Of a stretch of 64,000 nucleotides of DNA, positions 18,094-25,774 are shown one piece after another (positions within the stretch are counted from its first letter, which is position 1; every line of letters starts with the position of its first letter). The stretch comes from Phascolarctobacterium sp. (GTDB lineage: Bacteria; Bacillota; Negativicutes; Acidaminococcales; Acidaminococcaceae), in contig JAUNWI010000007.1 of assembly GCA_030540395.1 (NCBI GenBank), positions 46,617 to 110,616 on the forward strand, given 5' to 3'. A program made the position numbers and the translations under genes. A model generated the notes under the pieces. That model saw only the letters and a program-made list of their open reading frames with translations. It did no database searches and was not told the origin of the DNA.

Positions 18094-18312
18094 ATGACTA
18101 TTGAAGAAAAATTGGCTTTATTAGAAGAAACATTGGAGATGGATGAAGGTACTTTGAAAGCAGATATGGAACTTGATGATGTCGATGAGTACGATTCCAT
18201 GACCAAATTATCTATTATTGTAATGATGGACGATGAATTTGGTGTAAAGCTTACTAGCGATGTTGTTAGAGGTTTTAAAACCGTTCAAGATATTCTTGAT
18301 TTGATGAAGTGA
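18094..18312 (+). CDS. Acyl carrier protein, glycan-locus type
   Basis: A 72-residue acidic helical protein with the phosphopantetheine site DEYDSMTKL, in which S35 would carry the prosthetic group (DSM in place of the common DSL). Size, charge and helix II sequence fit a stand-alone ACP. AAAGAGGT upstream (18078-18085) supports ATG 18094. It follows KASIII-SDR-KASIII, so it is likely the carrier on which a dedicated short hydroxyacyl or ketoacyl chain is built before transfer to an amino sugar. It is probably distinct from the housekeeping acpP. Confidence 0.87.
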   Translation: MTIEEKLALLEETLEMDEGTLKADMELDDVDEYDSMTKLSIIVMMDDEFGVKLTSDVVRGFKTVQDILDLMK

Positions 18313-18326
18313 TTGTCCGCAGCGTG

Positions 18327-18388
18327 ACTACAATGTAGTTGTGCTGCCTAATAACCTGTTGTTAATTGCAAAAGATGATTAGGCAGCA
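18327..18388 (+). promoter_or_regulatory. Inverted repeats between ACP and aminotransferase genes
   Basis: A perfect 11-bp inverted repeat, TGCTGCCTAAT (18342-18352) and ATTAGGCAGCA (18378-18388), encloses a 25-nt loop. It is preceded by a smaller palindrome ACTACAATGTAGT (18327-18339). There is no following T-run, so it is not a standard intrinsic terminator. It could be an attenuator, an RNA-stability element or a protein-binding site that separates expression of the acyl module from the dTDP-sugar genes. Confidence 0.5.
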
Positions 18389-18425
18389 TAATTACATAAA
18401 AAAACATTATAAGGAAGTGTTATGT

Positions 18426-19532
18426 ATGAATAATATACTAGTAACCCGTTCCTCAATGCCAGATTTTGAGGAATATACTAACGAGATTAAGGATATTTGG
18501 CAATCTCATTGGCTAACTAATATGGGTGTGAAGCATCAAGAGTTGCAAAAAGAGTTAATTGATTACCTTGATGTAGAAAAACTGGATTTGATGGTCAATG
18601 GTCATTTCGCTATTGAATTGTCTATGCAAGCTATGAATCTGCATGGAGAAGTAATTACTACACCTTTTACGTTTGCATCAACTACTCATGCTATTGTTCG
18701 TAATGGTTGTGAGCCTGTTTTCTGTGACATTGATCCAGTTAGCTATTGCATTGATGCAAGCAAAATCGAGGATTTGATTACCGATAGAACTGTGGCCATC
18801 GCTCCTGTACACGTATATGGTCATATGTGCGATGTGGAGGAGATTCAGCGAATTGCTAACAAATACGGGTTAAAAGTAATTTATGATGCTGCTCACGCCT
18901 TTGGCGTTAAGTATAAAGGTCACGGATTGGGTAGCTATGGTGATGTTTCCTGCTACAGTTTCCACGCAACTAAGGTATTTAATAGTATTGAAGGAGGTTG
19001 TGTGTGCTATCATGATGAAGATTTTGGCAAGACTCTCTATCAATTGAAGAATTTTGGTATCCATGGGCCTGAAGTGGTTGATGGCGTTGGTGCTAACGCT
19101 AAAATGAATGAGTTCTGTGCTGCTATGGGATTGTGCAATTTACGTCACGTGGATGGTGAAATTGCTAAGCGCAAAGCAGTTGTAGAACGTTATCGTGAGC
19201 ATTTGGAGGGAGTAGATGGACTGCAATTGAGTCCCATTCAAAAGGATATGCAACCAAACTATGCATATTTCCCTGTTGTGTTTGATGAAAAAGTATTTGG
19301 CTCTAGCCGTAACGAGGTGTTTGATGCTTTAGCTAAGATTGGCGTAGGCGCACGTAAGTATTTCTATCCTTTAACTAGTAGTTTTGATTGCTTCCATGGC
19401 AAGTATGATGTTATGAAAACTCCTATTGCTGTTCGCATTAGCAAGCGTGTATTGACCTTGCCTTTGTATGCCGATTTGGCATTGGAAGATGTGGATAGAA
19501 TTTGTAAAGTTATTTTGGAGTGTAAGAAATGA
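18426..19532 (+). CDS. dTDP-sugar aminotransferase, VioA/DegT family
   Basis: A 368-residue DegT/DnrJ/EryC1/StrS-type PLP aminotransferase. The Schiff-base lysine is K183 in [15 protein letters not shown], which is close to VioA-type dTDP-4-dehydro-6-deoxyglucose 4-aminotransferases as I recall them; the pyridine-nitrogen Asp is in [13 protein letters not shown] 18426 follows AAGGAAG (18411-18417); an ATG at 18422 is out of frame. Followed by rmlA (4-nt overlap) and rmlB, which supply dTDP-4-dehydro-6-deoxyglucose. No FdtA/QdtA-type ketoisomerase is visible, so C4 rather than C3 amination is favoured, giving dTDP-Qui4N or the galacto epimer. Confidence 0.83.
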   Translation: MNNILVTRSSMPDFEEYTNEIKDIWQSHWLTNMGVKHQELQKELIDYLDVEKLDLMVNGHFAIELSMQAMNLHGEVITTPFTFASTTHAIVRNGCEPVFCDIDPVSYCIDASKIEDLITDRTVAIAPVHVYGHMCDVEEIQRIANKYGLKVIYDAAHAFGVKYKGHGLGSYGDVSCYSFHATKVFNSIEGGCVCYHDEDFGKTLYQLKNFGIHGPEVVDGVGANAKMNEFCAAMGLCNLRHVDGEIAKRKAVVERYREHLEGVDGLQLSPIQKDMQPNYAYFPVVFDEKVFGSSRNEVFDALAKIGVGARKYFYPLTSSFDCFHGKYDVMKTPIAVRISKRVLTLPLYADLALEDVDRICKVILECKK

Positions 19533-20413
19533 AGGGTATTGTTTTAGCAGGTGGCAGCGGAACAAGATTATATCCGCTCACTAGGGTTACATCGAAGCAG
19601 CTTTTGCCAATATATGATAAACCGATGATTTACTATCCACTGTCTACTCTGATGCTTGCTGGAATTAGGGATATCTTGATTATTTCTACTCCAGAGGATA
19701 CTCCACGTTTTGAAGAGCTATTGGGTGATGGTAGTAAGCTGGGAATTAACTTATCCTATGCAGTACAACCTAGTCCAGATGGCTTGGCGCAGGCATTCAT
19801 TATTGGTGAAGACTTTATTGGTGATGATACTTGCGCTATGGTGCTAGGTGACAATATTTTTTATGGTGGGTATTTCCGTAAGAATTTAGCTGATGCTGTA
19901 GAGAATGCTAAAAATGGCTATGCTACTATCTTTGGCTATTATGTAAAAGACCCTGAAAGATTTGGCATAGTAGAGTTTGATAAGAATAGCAATGTAGTAT
20001 CCGTTGAGGAAAAACCAGAACATCCTAAATCAAATTACTGTATAACTGGACTCTATTTCTATGATAATAGAGTATCTAAGATGGCGAAACAAGTGAAGCC
20101 TTCTGCCCGTGGTGAACTAGAGATTACAGATTTGAATCGAATGTATGTCAATGAAGGTAGACTCAAAGTGCAGCTATTAGGACGCGGATTTGCATGGCTA
20201 GATACTGGTACTATGGATAGCCTTATGGAAGCATCTACATTTGTCCAAACAGTGCAAAATAGACAAGGTGTGGTTATTTCTGCTCCTGAAGAAATTGCTT
20301 ATTATGAAGGCTGGATAACAAAGGTGCAGCTTTTAGAGTCTGCAAAAATGTACGGCAAATCTCCTTATGGCAAGCATTTAAAGGTTGTGGCTGAAGGTAA
20401 ATTGGTTTTCTAA
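19529..20413 (+). CDS. rmlA: Glucose-1-phosphate thymidylyltransferase
   Basis: A 294-residue nucleotidyltransferase that makes dTDP-glucose from glucose 1-phosphate and dTTP. The start [41 protein letters not shown] and [13 protein letters not shown] are RmlA hallmarks, and the length is normal. The start overlaps the aminotransferase stop by 4 nt. It supplies rmlB next door. Codon use is still AT-rich here, unlike the following gene. Confidence 0.95.
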   Translation: MKGIVLAGGSGTRLYPLTRVTSKQLLPIYDKPMIYYPLSTLMLAGIRDILIISTPEDTPRFEELLGDGSKLGINLSYAVQPSPDGLAQAFIIGEDFIGDDTCAMVLGDNIFYGGYFRKNLADAVENAKNGYATIFGYYVKDPERFGIVEFDKNSNVVSVEEKPEHPKSNYCITGLYFYDNRVSKMAKQVKPSARGELEITDLNRMYVNEGRLKVQLLGRGFAWLDTGTMDSLMEASTFVQTVQNRQGVVISAPEEIAYYEGWITKVQLLESAKMYGKSPYGKHLKVVAEGKLVF

Positions 20414-20437
20414 GAATATATAAAAGGATTTGATGAT

Positions 20438-21457
20438 ATGACTATTATTGTAACCGGTGGCGCTGGATTTATTGGTTCCAATTTTATTTTCCATATGCTG
20501 AAAAGATATCCGGAATACCGCATTATCTGCTTGGACAAGCTGACCTATGCGGGTAATTTATCTACCTTGGAAAGTGTTATGGATAATCCTAATTTCCGCT
20601 TTGTGAAAGCAGATATTTGTGACAGAGAAGCAGTGTATGAGCTGTTTGAAGAGGAGCATCCTGATATTGTTGTGAACTTTGCTGCTGAAAGCCATGTAGA
20701 CCGCTCCATTGAAGACCCGGGCATTTTCTTAGAGACCAATATTAAAGGTACTGCTGTGCTCATGGATGCCTGCAGAAAATATGGTATTAAGCGTTATCAT
20801 CAGGTATCTACGGACGAAGTGTATGGAGATTTGCCCTTGGATAGACCGGACCTGTTCTTTACGGAAGAAACTCCTATCCACACCAGCAGCCCCTATTCCT
20901 CTTCCAAGGCAGGTGCTGATTTGCTGGTAATGGCCTACCATCGTACCTATGGACTGCCAATGACCATTTCTCGCTGCAGCAATAACTATGGCCCGTACCA
21001 TTTTCCGGAAAAGCTTATTCCCTTGATGATTGCCAATGCACTGGCCGATAAGCCGTTACCGGTGTATGGCGAGGGCATCAATGTGCGGGATTGGCTCTAT
21101 GTTGAAGACCACTGCAAGGCCATTGATTTGATTATCCATAAGGGCAGAGTGGGTGAAGTATATAACATCGGTGGCCACAACGAAATGCGTAATATTGATA
21201 TCGTGAAGCTGATTTGCAAGGAATTGGGTAAGCCGGAAAGTCTGATTACCTATGTTACCGACCGCAAGGGCCATGATATGAGATATGCTATTGACCCGAC
21301 AAAGATTCACAACGAGCTAGGTTGGCTGCCGGAGACCAAGTTTGCCGATGGTATCAAGAAGACCATTAAATGGTATCTGGAGAACAAAAAATGGTGGCAG
21401 GATATCATTAGTGGGGAGTACCAGGACTATTATGAAAAGATGTATGGAAATAGGTAA
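20438..21457 (+). CDS. rmlB: dTDP-glucose 4,6-dehydratase
   Basis: A 339-residue extended SDR. It has the NAD loop VTGGAGFIGSNF, the catalytic STDEVYGDL region, Y-x3-K as YSSSKAGAD, and the C-terminal NIGGHNEMRN, all standard for RmlB. It converts dTDP-glucose to dTDP-4-dehydro-6-deoxyglucose. rmlC and rmlD are not in the window, so the product probably feeds the upstream VioA-like aminotransferase. The gene is visibly more GC-rich than rmlA and the genes after it, which suggests separate ancestry or a host-derived copy. Confidence 0.95.
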   Translation: MTIIVTGGAGFIGSNFIFHMLKRYPEYRIICLDKLTYAGNLSTLESVMDNPNFRFVKADICDREAVYELFEEEHPDIVVNFAAESHVDRSIEDPGIFLETNIKGTAVLMDACRKYGIKRYHQVSTDEVYGDLPLDRPDLFFTEETPIHTSSPYSSSKAGADLLVMAYHRTYGLPMTISRCSNNYGPYHFPEKLIPLMIANALADKPLPVYGEGINVRDWLYVEDHCKAIDLIIHKGRVGEVYNIGGHNEMRNIDIVKLICKELGKPESLITYVTDRKGHDMRYAIDPTKIHNELGWLPETKFADGIKKTIKWYLENKKWWQDIISGEYQDYYEKMYGNR

Positions 21458-21543
21458 ATTCTGAGAGTATTACTTGGTTTTACATTTCCATATCGCAATA
21501 AAATATAACTTTAGCTCATGGCATTGTGAAAGGGGACAATAAA

Positions 21544-22410
21544 ATGGCATATCTGTACTTTTGTAAAGTAAATATTAACGACGAGATTTATGCAGTTTAC
21601 AAGAAGAAGAAAAAGGTTGCTGACATTGTTGATCACCTAATCGTAAATGTTAATCATGACGCATGCATTGACATCCCTGAAAAGAAGGAAACTATAAAAT
21701 TTATCACATTAACGTCAGATATTGAAAAAAGATTCATTAGTGGTCGTTTAGTAAAGATTTTTACTGATGACTTACAGATATACAACGAGTTAACTGATGA
21801 TGTTGAAGCTCTTCCGCGTGAAAAGCTAGCTAGAATCTGTACGTTTTATTTTGATGCCAAAACTGAAATAGTTGCATTTACGTTGGGCAAATATTTTGGC
21901 GCTAAGCAGTTTTGCTCCTACTTTGAACAGTTAATTAACCTATGTACAGAAGAAGGTATGTTTAATGTCAATTTGATTCAGGATAAAGACGTGTTTAGAG
22001 AAAAGCTAAAACGTATTTCTAAGGCCCAAGAAATTGAAATAGATCTTGTAGCTGAAAATTCTTGTGAGGAAGCAATTAACAGGGTATATGCTAATCCAAA
22101 GTCCTTGGAGGAAATGGAGGCTAATAGCCTGAAGCTGAATTATAAAGCTGGTAAAAAGGGAAATGGCTTGAATCTTGAAAACAGCTATTTACAAAAATTT
22201 ATCGATGCCTTGGGGCTTGGCTACATAAAATTTATTAAAGTAATTGGCAAGAATGTAGCAGGACTTACAGAAAGTATCACAAGTGACGAAAAAGCCCCCA
22301 AAAGATATGCAATTCCAGATCGAGAAAAACTATCTGTTCCAGCAGTTCATGAACACGGGCGGTCATTTATTCCTAATATTGCCCGTCTTATAAGCGGTAA
22401 TGAAAAATGA
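21544..22410 (+). CDS. Unrecognised soluble protein of accessory island, coupled to membrane protein
   Basis: A 288-residue protein with no membrane segment that I cannot assign with confidence. ATG 21544 is chosen because AAAGGGGA precedes it. The N-terminal half alternates beta and charged segments and has a central FTLGKYFGAKQFCSYFEQLINL segment. The middle is rich in K/E, and a region near residues 200-240 (GLNLENSYLQKF, GYIKFIKVIGKN) looks like a small beta domain. Its stop overlaps the next ATG (ATGA), so the two genes are a translationally coupled pair. AT-rich and placed beside a PARIS-like pair, it could be the sensor or regulator of a two-gene defence module (inference). Confidence 0.7.
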   Translation: MAYLYFCKVNINDEIYAVYKKKKKVADIVDHLIVNVNHDACIDIPEKKETIKFITLTSDIEKRFISGRLVKIFTDDLQIYNELTDDVEALPREKLARICTFYFDAKTEIVAFTLGKYFGAKQFCSYFEQLINLCTEEGMFNVNLIQDKDVFREKLKRISKAQEIEIDLVAENSCEEAINRVYANPKSLEEMEANSLKLNYKAGKKGNGLNLENSYLQKFIDALGLGYIKFIKVIGKNVAGLTESITSDEKAPKRYAIPDREKLSVPAVHEHGRSFIPNIARLISGNEK

Positions 22411-23063
22411 AGCAGTTAGATGATTATTTTAAATATAATTCATTTTTCAGCTTATTGAAGGATACAAGGCATTATAAGGAAGCATACAAATCTGTTGCAG
22501 GTAGGCTGAGCTTTTTTCTGTCTATATTGGCCACGTTTGTACTTGTAAAATATTATCAGTTGGATAGGAGTGGATTCTTTAAGAAAATAGATGATGTAGT
22601 GGCTGCCTTTACTCCAGGATTATTTGGTCTATTAGGTATATATATTGCTGGTGTATCACTAGTTCTAACTATGCTGTCTAAGAAAACCATAGATAATTTG
22701 GATAAGCAGAAAAAAGTGGATGCTTTGGTTGACATGTTCTTTGCCTATTATTTTGCTGGAGCATGTTTGCTAGGCACGATAGTAGGATTTACTTTTTTAC
22801 ACTTTAGATGCGCATTGGGCATGCTGTATTCTGCGTTAGGTGGACCAATTATAAAAGATTGGTTGAATTTCGTTATAACAGTAGCAATTTGTTGGTTTTT
22901 TACATATGTATTCTTCTTCTCGTTGACGTACACGGTATCGTTGTTAGGTGTATGTATAAATGCGTTCTTTGCGAATCTTTATATGGATAGAGAGTTTGAC
23001 AATGAGAAGCGGAATAGTGAGAAGGAGAAAATACATATCGTTATGATTCGGGAACATGATTGA
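22407..23063 (+). CDS. Four-helix integral membrane protein, possible effector
   Basis: A 218-residue protein with about four hydrophobic segments, near residues 30-46, 68-92, 112-130 and 150-185. Its ends are charged and cytoplasmic-looking. Family not recognised. The ATG overlaps the stop of the preceding gene by 4 nt. A small polytopic protein paired with a soluble partner next to phage-defence genes recalls membrane-disrupting effectors of abortive infection systems. It has no recognisable catalytic motif, so this idea depends on context alone. Confidence 0.68.
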   Translation: MKQLDDYFKYNSFFSLLKDTRHYKEAYKSVAGRLSFFLSILATFVLVKYYQLDRSGFFKKIDDVVAAFTPGLFGLLGIYIAGVSLVLTMLSKKTIDNLDKQKKVDALVDMFFAYYFAGACLLGTIVGFTFLHFRCALGMLYSALGGPIIKDWLNFVITVAICWFFTYVFFFSLTYTVSLLGVCINAFFANLYMDREFDNEKRNSEKEKIHIVMIREHD

Positions 23064-23066
23064 ACA

Positions 23067-23096
23067 AGTGGCGTGGTACATGATAAATTCTTTTTC
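23067..23096 (+). repeat. Imperfect direct repeat, left copy
   Basis: AGTGGCGTG followed by a variable stretch, then AAATTC and TTTTTC. It matches 25536-25566 at 26 of 31 aligned columns with one gap, in the same orientation. The two copies enclose the ATPase/TOPRIM pair and may mark an insertion or recombination boundary. Confidence 0.5.
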
Positions 23097-23116
23097 AAGT
23101 GAGGATGTGGTAGAAC

Positions 23117-24439
23117 ATGAAAAGCATACAGTTTTGGGGATTGTTTGGCCATTTTGATTATAATATTACTTTTTGTAATGAAGGATTAACGATATTGACG
23201 GGTCCAAATGGCTTTGGCAAGACAACCATACTGCGAGTGATTGAAGCTTTATCAAAGGGGCAAGAAGGTATTAGCTATTTTGAGAACCTAGACTTCAGAT
23301 CTATAAAATTGAATATGCTTAATGGTAGCTCCTTTCTTATCCAAAAGAATGATAATCAGTTAATGATTAATCGAAAACCATTTTTTAAAAGTGATTTTTT
23401 AGATCTATATTTAAAAGATGTTGATCAATCATTTGCGAAATATCTGTTTAGATATGAACGGTTATTACCTGCTAAAGCACTACGCCCGTATAAAAGTGTA
23501 GAAGAAGAATTACGCTACCTTGATTTATATAAAAGGAAATTTAATGTAATACAAGATGTAATTAAAGATAAAGAAAATTACTTAAAGCATTTTGTTAGTG
23601 ATGCCAGTGCCAAGAAAGAGTTTGCTTTATTGGAAGGTTTCAAGGAGAAAGTATATTTTATTCATGAACAAAGGCTTTTGAAATCTATAGATGAGTTTAG
23701 GCTGTTAGAGGAAGAGAATGAAGATGGAGAGATTAACCAGGAAACAATCGCAGATCTACCAGAAAACTTTAAGTGTCAAATCAGAAAAGTAATTAGGATG
23801 TATACTAATTTATCAACAAAATTAGATGAGTCATATCCTAGAAGATTGTTGAACGATGATTCAATATTTTCCAAAGAAGATTTTATCAAGAGATTTGATA
23901 CCATTCAAGAATACAATAATCGTTTAAGTGAATATGGATTATCAGTTAAATTCGTAAGTTTAGTTCCAGAGTTCAATGAAAAATATGCTAGAGCTCTCAA
24001 AGTTTATTGTGATGATATAGATCAGAAATATGCAGTATATAAGGGGTTAATTAAAAAGCTCGACTTGTATACAGAAATCGTCAATAGTAGATTCAGGTTT
24101 AAAAAGTGTTTTATTAATCCAGATAAGGGACTTGTTATTAAAGAAGGAGACAATGAAATAGATTTGAAGCAATTGTCTTCTGGAGAAAAACAGACCTTGG
24201 TATTGTTTTACGAGTTAATATTTAATATTAAAAAAGGTATGTTGATATTGATAGACGAGCCGGAGATATCGTTACATATCGTATGGCAAGAAAGATTTAT
24301 TGATGATTTAAAGAGAATTATTAATATCAATGATTGCACGGCCATAGTTGCTACCCATTCACCACAGGTTATCAATAACAACTGGGACCTTCAAGTTGAC
24401 TTAGGGGGACTTTATAGTGCACAACTCAATCATGGATAA
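23117..24439 (+). CDS. ABC-type AAA ATPase, AriA-like (putative PARIS sensor subunit)
   Basis: A 440-residue SMC/Rad50-like ATPase. It has Walker A GPNGFGKTT (29-37), ABC signature LSSGEKQTLVLFY near residue 355, Walker B MLILIDEPEISLH and an H-loop VATHSPQVI. A helical, charged insertion of about 250 residues separates the halves. Such ATPases coupled to a DUF4435 protein define PARIS. There AriA holds the AriB nuclease and releases it when phage anti-restriction proteins are sensed. The gene overlaps the downstream DUF4435-like gene by 23 nt. Alternatives are an OLD-like or other AAA_15/AAA_21 defence ATPase; the partner makes PARIS the best fit. Confidence 0.75.
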   Translation: MKSIQFWGLFGHFDYNITFCNEGLTILTGPNGFGKTTILRVIEALSKGQEGISYFENLDFRSIKLNMLNGSSFLIQKNDNQLMINRKPFFKSDFLDLYLKDVDQSFAKYLFRYERLLPAKALRPYKSVEEELRYLDLYKRKFNVIQDVIKDKENYLKHFVSDASAKKEFALLEGFKEKVYFIHEQRLLKSIDEFRLLEEENEDGEINQETIADLPENFKCQIRKVIRMYTNLSTKLDESYPRRLLNDDSIFSKEDFIKRFDTIQEYNNRLSEYGLSVKFVSLVPEFNEKYARALKVYCDDIDQKYAVYKGLIKKLDLYTEIVNSRFRFKKCFINPDKGLVIKEGDNEIDLKQLSSGEKQTLVLFYELIFNIKKGMLILIDEPEISLHIVWQERFIDDLKRIININDCTAIVATHSPQVINNNWDLQVDLGGLYSAQLNHG

Positions 24440-25316
24440 TATATCGGCAGACACACTGAAATCGCAATTAAAACTTGAACTTTGCGAGGACATAGAGCAC
24501 CAAAAGACGTTTGTTATAGTCGAGGGACCCGCTGATGTGAAATTCATGCAAAAAATGTTGAATAGAGAAAGGACTACAATCCATTATTCACAAGGTGGAG
24601 TTGATGCCGTAAACAATATCTGTTTAATTTTTGCTGATGATAATAGGGTTATTGGTATTAGAGATAGAGATTATGAAAACGTTAATTCTACTTTATCAAA
24701 AATATTCTATTATGACCATTGTAATTTGGAAATGATGATTATAGGTAATGATGAAGCTTTTTTTAGCGTATGTGATGAGTACTGTCTGGGCAGTAATGAT
24801 TATTCAGAGTTGAGGCTCAGGGTATTAAAAGCATTGCTTGGTTTAAGTAACTTGAGAAAAATAAATGAAGTGGATAAAAGATCCATCATGTTCCCAAAGT
24901 TTCCTTTTAAAATGTTGTGGGATTATGCTAAATCTGAGTTGAGAAATGATTTGGTTGCCAGACTGTTGCTTGATAAAAATAGTAATGACGTGGGTCTTAC
25001 AGAGGCGTACATTAAGAGTATATTAACTGGTAACGCAAACCTATCTATAGATTACCACGAATTACTTGAAATTACTAATGGACATGATTATATAGGATTG
25101 TTATCAGTAATACTAGTATCGATAAATAAGCGAGCAAAAGAAATTGCTGAGCAATGTGATTATGGAAAATCGCTTATAAAAGTTCGTAATTTTAGTTATG
25201 AAGAAATCGAAGCTGCCTTGCATTGTTCATTTACTTTGGATAGATTCAAGACTACTGAACTATACAAATCATTGTATAAATATGCAGTGGAGAATAACTT
25301 GCAAATAGTTGCATGA
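24417..25316 (+). CDS. DUF4435/TOPRIM-like nuclease, AriB-like (putative PARIS effector)
   Basis: A 299-residue protein starting at GTG 24417, which has AGGGGGA (24403-24409) 7 nt upstream; ATG 24432 has none. TOPRIM-type acidic residues are visible: E36 in FVIVEGPADVKFM and the D83-x-D85 pair in IGIRDRDYENV, matching DUF4435. In PARIS, AriB is a toxin released from AriA and reported to cleave host tRNA-Lys. The 23-nt overlap with the ATPase gene shows the pair is one unit. Catalytic activity is inferred from family; a different DUF4435 system is possible. Confidence 0.72.
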   Translation: MHNSIMDNISADTLKSQLKLELCEDIEHQKTFVIVEGPADVKFMQKMLNRERTTIHYSQGGVDAVNNICLIFADDNRVIGIRDRDYENVNSTLSKIFYYDHCNLEMMIIGNDEAFFSVCDEYCLGSNDYSELRLRVLKALLGLSNLRKINEVDKRSIMFPKFPFKMLWDYAKSELRNDLVARLLLDKNSNDVGLTEAYIKSILTGNANLSIDYHELLEITNGHDYIGLLSVILVSINKRAKEIAEQCDYGKSLIKVRNFSYEEIEAALHCSFTLDRFKTTELYKSLYKYAVENNLQIVA

Positions 25317-25774
25317 TACATGTACATGCAACTATAATTGAACTGCTCTTTAAGTTGGTCAATCTGATATTATATTTGACCATGGTTAGCAATAATTTTT
25401 GTTACTTTGATGATTACTGCGTTAATAACTTCTGAACGGTCAGCTAAAGCATTATCATATTGTTGCATATACGTTGATTATGCATCGGTAAGAGAAATAC
25501 TGTATGTAGATGGGATAATAAGACCTTAGAATCCTAGTGGCGTGATACTGGACAAATTCATTTTTCGGTAACGTGACGGTGCTGATAAATATATAGTATA
25601 GAGAAATCTGGAAACGCCAAAAGGGCAAGAAAATATAACAATATTAGGGGTATATGTCTGCTATTTGTTGGCAAGTGTAATGTTTGTATCTATTTGATGA
25701 TACGAACAAAAGGTTGATTATATTAACTAAAAGACAGCTTGCGTGAGTATGGGGTCGGGAGTGGCTGCTTGAGT
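25317..25774. other. Gene-poor AT-rich stretch at right edge of the accessory island
   Basis: No convincing gene is visible over about 450 bp. It carries the right copy of the imperfect direct repeat (25536-25566). Composition stays AT-rich like the island until about 25740, where the GC-rich core begins, so this is probably the junction of imported and core DNA. No transposase remnant or tRNA end was seen. Confidence 0.5.
25536..25566 (+). repeat. Imperfect direct repeat, right copy
   Basis: AGTGGCGTG at 25536-25544, AAATTC at 25554-25559 and TTTTTC at 25561-25566 align with 23067-23096 in the same orientation. The copies flank the AriA/AriB-like pair about 2.5 kb apart. Confidence 0.5.

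Noticed and set aside
18426..21457. dTDP-rhamnose operon
   Set aside because: Only rmlA and rmlB are present; rmlC and rmlD are missing and a 4-aminotransferase is coupled to rmlA, so an amino sugar is favoured.
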